Source: Acholeplasmatales bacterium (lineage in GTDB: Bacteria > Bacillota_I > Bacilli_A > Acholeplasmatales > Anaeroplasmataceae). Taken from it: DNA of 9,047 bases. Position 1 is the first letter of the stretch; each line of letters opens with the position of its first letter. The notes below the pieces were generated by a model, which had not been told where the DNA came from, made no database searches, and saw only the letters and a program-made list of their open reading frames with translations. The DNA is taken from the NCBI GenBank assembly GCA_900770055.1, contig CAAGJD010000170.1, positions 1-9,047 of the forward strand. Reading direction: 5' to 3'. Shown in pieces: positions 6,066-9,047 of the stretch. Both the position numbers and the translations under genes were made by a program.

Positions 6066-7138
6066 TAAAAAAAGAATGCTTTACAAATGAATTTATAGAA
6101 GAAAGAGCAGGAACAAACATTCATAGAAAAAGAACATATGAAAAAGTAGTACATGCTTTTTATTTGTTAGAGAGATTAGCTAGAGAGAATATAGATTTCA
6201 TTTTTAAAGGTGGTACTTCATTAATGTTATTATTGAATGAATTTAACCGTTTCTCTGTTGATATTGATATATTAATGGGCAAAGGTCAAGAAACTAACAT
6301 AGCAGAAATCATTATGGGATATGCTGATGAAGTGTTTGTTAAAATTGAAGAGGACAAGAGAAAACCAGCTGATATAATAAAAAAGCATTTTAAATTTTAT
6401 TATAATTCAATTTATCAAAATATGGATAATGAAATGCCATATGTATTATTGGATATAGTGTTTGATGATTTTAAATATCGTAATATACAAAGCGTAGCAA
6501 TTGAAAGTCATTTTGTTAAAACAACCAATCCATTGTTACATGTTAAAATACCATCTATAGATGAAATGTTAGGTGATAAATTAACTGCATTTGCACCAAA
6601 TACAATAGGGATATTATATAGAAGGACTAATCAATTTTATTCAAAGCATGTTGAAATAATTAAGCAGTTATATGATGTGTCTAAGTTGTATGACAGGATG
6701 GAAAATATAGAAATCGTAAAAGAAACATACCATAATGTTGCTGATGTACAAATTAGAAATAGAGGTTTATCCTTAACACATGATGAATGCTTAAAAGATT
6801 CTATTGAAGCTTGTAAATTGTTACTTACCGAAGGTAAAACAGGTGGATCAGTCGATGATTATTCAATATTAAAAAAAGGATATGAAGGCTTCAAGAATTT
6901 TATTGTTCATGATTTCAAATTCCAAGAATTATTAGTTATGGCTGCAAAAGTATATATTTTATGTATTCATATTTTATATGGTAAATTAGGTGATGAAGAA
7001 GCTAAACCAGTTAATACATTTATTGGTAAGAAATATAAATATATACGTCAGAATATTGGATTAGAATTATACGAACAATTAATGAAAGCATGTGAAGAAG
7101 AAATTAAGCATGTTAAAGTACTAATTCCTGTGTCATAA
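6062..7138 (+). CDS. AbiEii/AbiGii-type nucleotidyltransferase toxin
   Basis: 358 residues, start codon in a 4-nt ATGA overlap with the antitoxin, implying translational coupling. The polymerase-beta-like nucleotidyltransferase core is visible: FKGGTSLMLLL with GGTS at 50-53, then RFSVDIDI with the metal-binding pair Asp67/Asp69, and a third acidic position in YVLLDIVFDD (Asp131). The motif GDKLTAFAP (171-179) carries the conserved Lys of the AbiEii family, and KQLYDVSKLYD further on matches its C-terminal Asp motif. All expected catalytic residues seem present, so the enzyme looks active. Family members such as AbiEii and the MenT toxins transfer nucleotides, for MenT3 onto tRNA 3' ends, stopping growth in infected or stressed cells. 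The substrate of this one cannot be read from sequence. An orphan ribosome-binding site 5 bp after the stop suggests the operon once continued. Confidence 0.88.
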   Translation: MIKKECFTNEFIEERAGTNIHRKRTYEKVVHAFYLLERLARENIDFIFKGGTSLMLLLNEFNRFSVDIDILMGKGQETNIAEIIMGYADEVFVKIEEDKRKPADIIKKHFKFYYNSIYQNMDNEMPYVLLDIVFDDFKYRNIQSVAIESHFVKTTNPLLHVKIPSIDEMLGDKLTAFAPNTIGILYRRTNQFYSKHVEIIKQLYDVSKLYDRMENIEIVKETYHNVADVQIRNRGLSLTHDECLKDSIEACKLLLTEGKTGGSVDDYSILKKGYEGFKNFIVHDFKFQELLVMAAKVYILCIHILYGKLGDEEAKPVNTFIGKKYKYIRQNIGLELYEQLMKACEEEIKHVKVLIPVS

Positions 7139-7143
7139 ATAAT

Positions 7144-7160
7144 AAGGAGTGAAAAAATAT
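7144..7160 (+). other. Orphan ribosome-binding site at the island's right edge
   Basis: AAGGAGTG (7144-7151) followed by AAAAAATAT is a textbook start region, but the expected ATG is missing: the duplicated GGDEF end begins at 7161. The junction seems to have cut off a third gene of the toxin-antitoxin operon at or just before its start codon. Confidence 0.4.
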
Positions 7161-7257
7161 TATTTTCATTCTACAGCAAGCTAATTGGTTTAATAAATCA
7201 CTATAAATTATAAAATAAAGCCTAAGAAATCATATTACTGAAATCTTAGGCTTTATC
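7161..7257. repeat. 97-bp direct repeat, copy 2 (GGDEF gene-end remnant plus terminator)
   Basis: Carries the last 16 sense codons of the GGDEF reading frame (from 7163), its stop codon (7211-7213) and the whole terminator hairpin, without the rest of the gene. It differs from copy 1 only by two synonymous changes. Homology starts sharply at 7161 and ends sharply at 7257. Confidence 0.95.
7215..7256. terminator. Bidirectional terminator between the converging defence operons
   Basis: The same 13-bp perfect stem as at 4659-4700 (arms 7215-7227 and 7244-7256). It lies between the end of the toxin gene on the + strand and the end of the Toprim gene on the - strand. Read on the - strand it is followed by a T-rich stretch, so it can stop both transcripts. 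Confidence 0.72.
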
Positions 7258-7278
7258 TAATTTTAAGTATGTTTCAAA

Positions 7279-7797
7279 TCATTTTGAATTGCTTTTAATT
7301 AAATCTAAAGATTCTTGTTTTGAATATTTAGCAAATGGAGCATTATTGTTAATTCTTGCCCATAATTTATTAGAATCAAAATTATGTTTTTTAAGTTTTG
7401 AAAATAAATCAGTTTGGTGAATGAAAGCTTTTTTAAATTCATCTCTGCCAACAGTTCCGTACATTTCATTAACGTTTTTTAAAGAAGTAGAATAAACAAT
7501 TTCGTCTTCAAATTTTTTTATAGACTGTATGTGATGAATAGTTTTAAACCCAAATTTGTTTAGGAGCTTAATGTTATATTCTAGTATATCGGTTTGTTCA
7601 ACATCAATGTCATATACTAAAATTATTGTTGTTTTTGGTTCCAAAACACTAATTCTTTGTCTTGTAATTTTTTTAGTAATAAAGTTAAAAACTTCTACCT
7701 TTCCAGGCAGTAAAAGATTTATTGGTGGTTGTTTCAGTGTATTTATTAATTTTTCTTCACATTCACCTTCAACAAAATACTTATAAATTCTATTCAT
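7279..7797 (-). CDS. Small Toprim-like protein, partner of the adjacent ATPase
   Basis: 172 residues. Two adjacent ATGs (7800 and 7797) follow AGGAG (7808-7804); the second has the better spacing and I use it. The N-terminus YFVEGECEEKLI places a Glu (residue 10) at the end of a predicted first strand. TIILVYDIDVEQTD (57-70) gives a hydrophobic strand ending in Asp63-x-Asp65. This Glu...DxD pattern is that of Toprim domains in OLD-type and PARIS AriB nucleases. A third acidic stretch, KKFEDEIV, follows. The protein is about half the size of AriB, so it may be little more than the Toprim core plus a short helical tail. It overlaps the ATPase gene by 8 nt and is surely co-translated with it. 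Likely a nuclease effector held or triggered by the ATPase; this is inferred from motif and context, and I cannot name the family. Confidence 0.6.
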   Translation of the reverse strand: MNRIYKYFVEGECEEKLINTLKQPPINLLLPGKVEVFNFITKKITRQRISVLEPKTTIILVYDIDVEQTDILEYNIKLLNKFGFKTIHHIQSIKKFEDEIVYSTSLKNVNEMYGTVGRDEFKKAFIHQTDLFSKLKKHNFDSNKLWARINNNAPFAKYSKQESLDLIKSNSK

Positions 7798-8932
7798 CAT
7801 TTTCTCCTAATTCAAAAATTTTATTAACATTAGGTGCAGTAGCAAATACATCATTATCTAAAATAGTTTTAGGTGATACATTGTTTTTGTTTTCAACCTC
7901 TGATGCACACGATGTAGTTATGTAATATTTACCATCTTTATATTCTTTTTTCATAAAGTTAAAAGAATGGAATGGGAAACTAAGAGAAGATATTTTAGGA
8001 TTATGTGTTGTAAAGAACATTTGTTCATTTGGACCTAATAAAGAAACCATTGTAGACAAAATTGCAGCTTCAACATCAGAATTAACATAAGAGAACTGCT
8101 CATCAATTATATAAATATTATTTCTATTATGTTTAATTGAAAAAAGCATATTAGCAATATTAAATCCATACTTAGTTCCACTAGATAAAATTAAAATACT
8201 AGACATTTTGTTGCCTTCTTGAACAATTATTTTTTGAGTATTTTCATGTTCAATTACAAATGCATTATTTGCATCTTGGCTTCTAAATACATTTGTAATA
8301 GAAGGATCAAAAGTTTTTAATACTTGATTTAATATGTGTAAGTATTCATTTTCCTCAGCTTCTGATTCTCTTGGAATAAAGTTAATTACATCAAAATTAG
8401 GTTCAGTAGCGGGAAGAATAACATTCCATCCAAAACTAATATTCATTTTATTTAAGCATTCAATATAGTCAATGTAATTGTCTTCTAAAGCATTCAATTC
8501 CTTTAACTTATTTTCATATGATGATGTGCTATTTAAAGAAACATAATTATGTGAGACATTTATTTTGGTTTCTTGAAGATTGTTATAGGTCATTATTTTT
8601 ATCCTATGTAACCTTGAATTTGTTTCATCATCTATAGCTAAATCAATTTCAATATATGAATTCTCATAATTATAATTAATAATTTGAGTAATTGGAGTTT
8701 TTTCTTTTCTAGCTAAAAATAATAGAGTTTTCCAAATACATGTCATTAGTGTAGTTTTTCCACTAGCATTAGCACCCATGAAAATGTTTAGTTTTTTGTA
8801 TCTAAATGTAGGTATATGCTCTAAGCATTCATTTTCAATTGTTGAAACTGTTAATTTTTTCGGATAAGAGAAATTAATTTCAAAATCAAAAAAAGATAAA
8901 ATATTATTCAATTTCAAATTCATTATAACCAT
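7790..8932 (-). CDS. ABC/AAA-type ATPase of the RecF/OLD-like class, probable defence sensor
   Basis: 380 residues from the ATG at 8932, preceded by GGAGG (8945-8941) at 8 nt; the upstream TTG at 8947 overlaps that site and is rejected. Motifs in order: a start typical of SMC/RecF-like ATPases (LKLNNILSFFDFEINF), Walker A GANASGKTT (53-61), a signature-like LSSGT (249-253), Walker B IYIIDE (273-278) and an H-loop-like TTHNP (His310). Between Walker A and the signature there is room for only a short helical insertion, not a long coiled coil. The class includes the ATPases of PARIS (AriA), Septu, Gabija and retron-associated modules, which sense phage proteins or DNA and control a nuclease partner. 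Here the partner is the overlapping Toprim-like gene. The protein is cytosolic with no membrane segment. The assignment as an ATPase is firm; the defence role is inference. Confidence 0.82.
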   Translation of the reverse strand: MVIMNLKLNNILSFFDFEINFSYPKKLTVSTIENECLEHIPTFRYKKLNIFMGANASGKTTLMTCIWKTLLFLARKEKTPITQIINYNYENSYIEIDLAIDDETNSRLHRIKIMTYNNLQETKINVSHNYVSLNSTSSYENKLKELNALEDNYIDYIECLNKMNISFGWNVILPATEPNFDVINFIPRESEAEENEYLHILNQVLKTFDPSITNVFRSQDANNAFVIEHENTQKIIVQEGNKMSSILILSSGTKYGFNIANMLFSIKHNRNNIYIIDEQFSYVNSDVEAAILSTMVSLLGPNEQMFFTTHNPKISSLSFPFHSFNFMKKEYKDGKYYITTSCASEVENKNNVSPKTILDNDVFATAPNVNKIFELGENDE

Positions 8933-8948
8933 AGTTGTTTCCTCCAAA

Positions 8949-8965
8949 ATTCAAAATTTTTGAAT
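8949..8965. promoter_or_regulatory. 17-bp palindrome in the ATPase leader, possible operator
   Basis: ATTCAAAA-T-TTTTGAAT is a perfect 8-bp inverted repeat around one base, lying between the predicted promoter and the ribosome-binding site of the ATPase gene. It could bind a dimeric repressor or shape the mRNA leader. It is pure A/T apart from one C and one G, so chance is not excluded. Confidence 0.35.
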
Positions 8966-8977
8966 ATTTGTATAATT

Positions 8978-9006
8978 ATTTTATACCCAAACAAAATATT
9001 TTTCAA
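8978..9006 (-). promoter_or_regulatory. Putative promoter of the ATPase-Toprim operon
   Basis: On the - strand, TTGAAA (9006-9001), 17-bp spacer, TAAAAT (8983-8978), within TGGGTATAAAAT. The predicted start is near 8971, about 40 nt before the ATPase start codon. Beyond it (9007-9047) I see no gene start or clear signal. Confidence 0.55.
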
Positions 9007-9047
9007 GAAGCAATTTCTTAAAAACTATCTACATATTTATTATTCAA

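Noticed and set aside
4702..7160. A self-mobile integrative element
   Set aside because: No integrase, transposase or resolvase is encoded between the repeats, so autonomous mobility is not supported.
7556..7925. Two + strand ORFs (7556-7786 and 7722-7925)
   Set aside because: They are antisense shadows of the Toprim-like and ATPase genes, whose motifs, ribosome-binding sites and overlap are convincing.
1..9047. Use of TGA as a Trp codon, as in many Mollicutes
   Set aside because: TGA ends several genes at sensible places just before the next gene's start, and Trp is encoded by TGG.

Overview
The window is strongly AT-rich, uses the standard bacterial stop codons (TGA ends several genes; Trp is TGG) and has clear purine-rich Shine-Dalgarno sites. 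This suggests a low-GC Bacillota, probably a gut Bacilli/Erysipelotrichia/RF39-like lineage. That placement is inference; no ribosomal or other phylogenetic marker lies in the window.

Left third (1-3472, + strand): an operon of exported proteins. It holds the 3' part of a large surface protein with leucine-rich repeats. Two smaller proteins follow, each starting with a hydrophobic segment that ends in an Ala-Trp-Tyr motif, resembling the SipW-dependent signal peptides of TasA/CalY-type matrix proteins. Spacings are 15-16 bp, so the three are probably co-transcribed and may contribute to one cell-surface or fibre-like structure.

Middle (3473-4701): a weak hairpin, then a diguanylate-cyclase-like gene (GGDEF plus a GAF-like C-terminal region). 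One extra A in a run of seven splits its reading frame. A strong hairpin follows its stop codon.

Island (about 4702-7160, + strand): a consensus promoter drives a short, apparently non-coding three-hairpin RNA. Next come a decayed fragment of an ADP-ribosylglycohydrolase and two copies of a 47-bp inverted-repeat-bearing sequence placed around a promoter. A two-gene toxin-antitoxin unit follows: a winged-helix AbiEi/DUF6577-like antitoxin overlapping by 4 nt an AbiEii/AbiGii-type nucleotidyltransferase toxin. The last 97 bp of the GGDEF locus (gene end plus terminator) are repeated right after this unit (4605-4701 and 7161-7257), with only two differences, both synonymous. A 21-bp piece of the GGDEF leader also recurs at the left edge (3582-3602 and 4740-4760). 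So the cassette either inserted at the gene's 3' end with duplication, or replaced the body of a tandem second GGDEF gene.

Right third (7279-9047, - strand): a convergent two-gene unit, an ABC/AAA-type ATPase of the RecF/OLD-like class followed by a small Toprim-like protein, overlapping by 8 nt. The arrangement recalls ATPase + Toprim anti-phage systems such as PARIS, but the Toprim partner is unusually short and I cannot assign it to a named system. Together with the AbiE-like unit it makes this a small defence island whose two operons converge on the duplicated bidirectional terminator.
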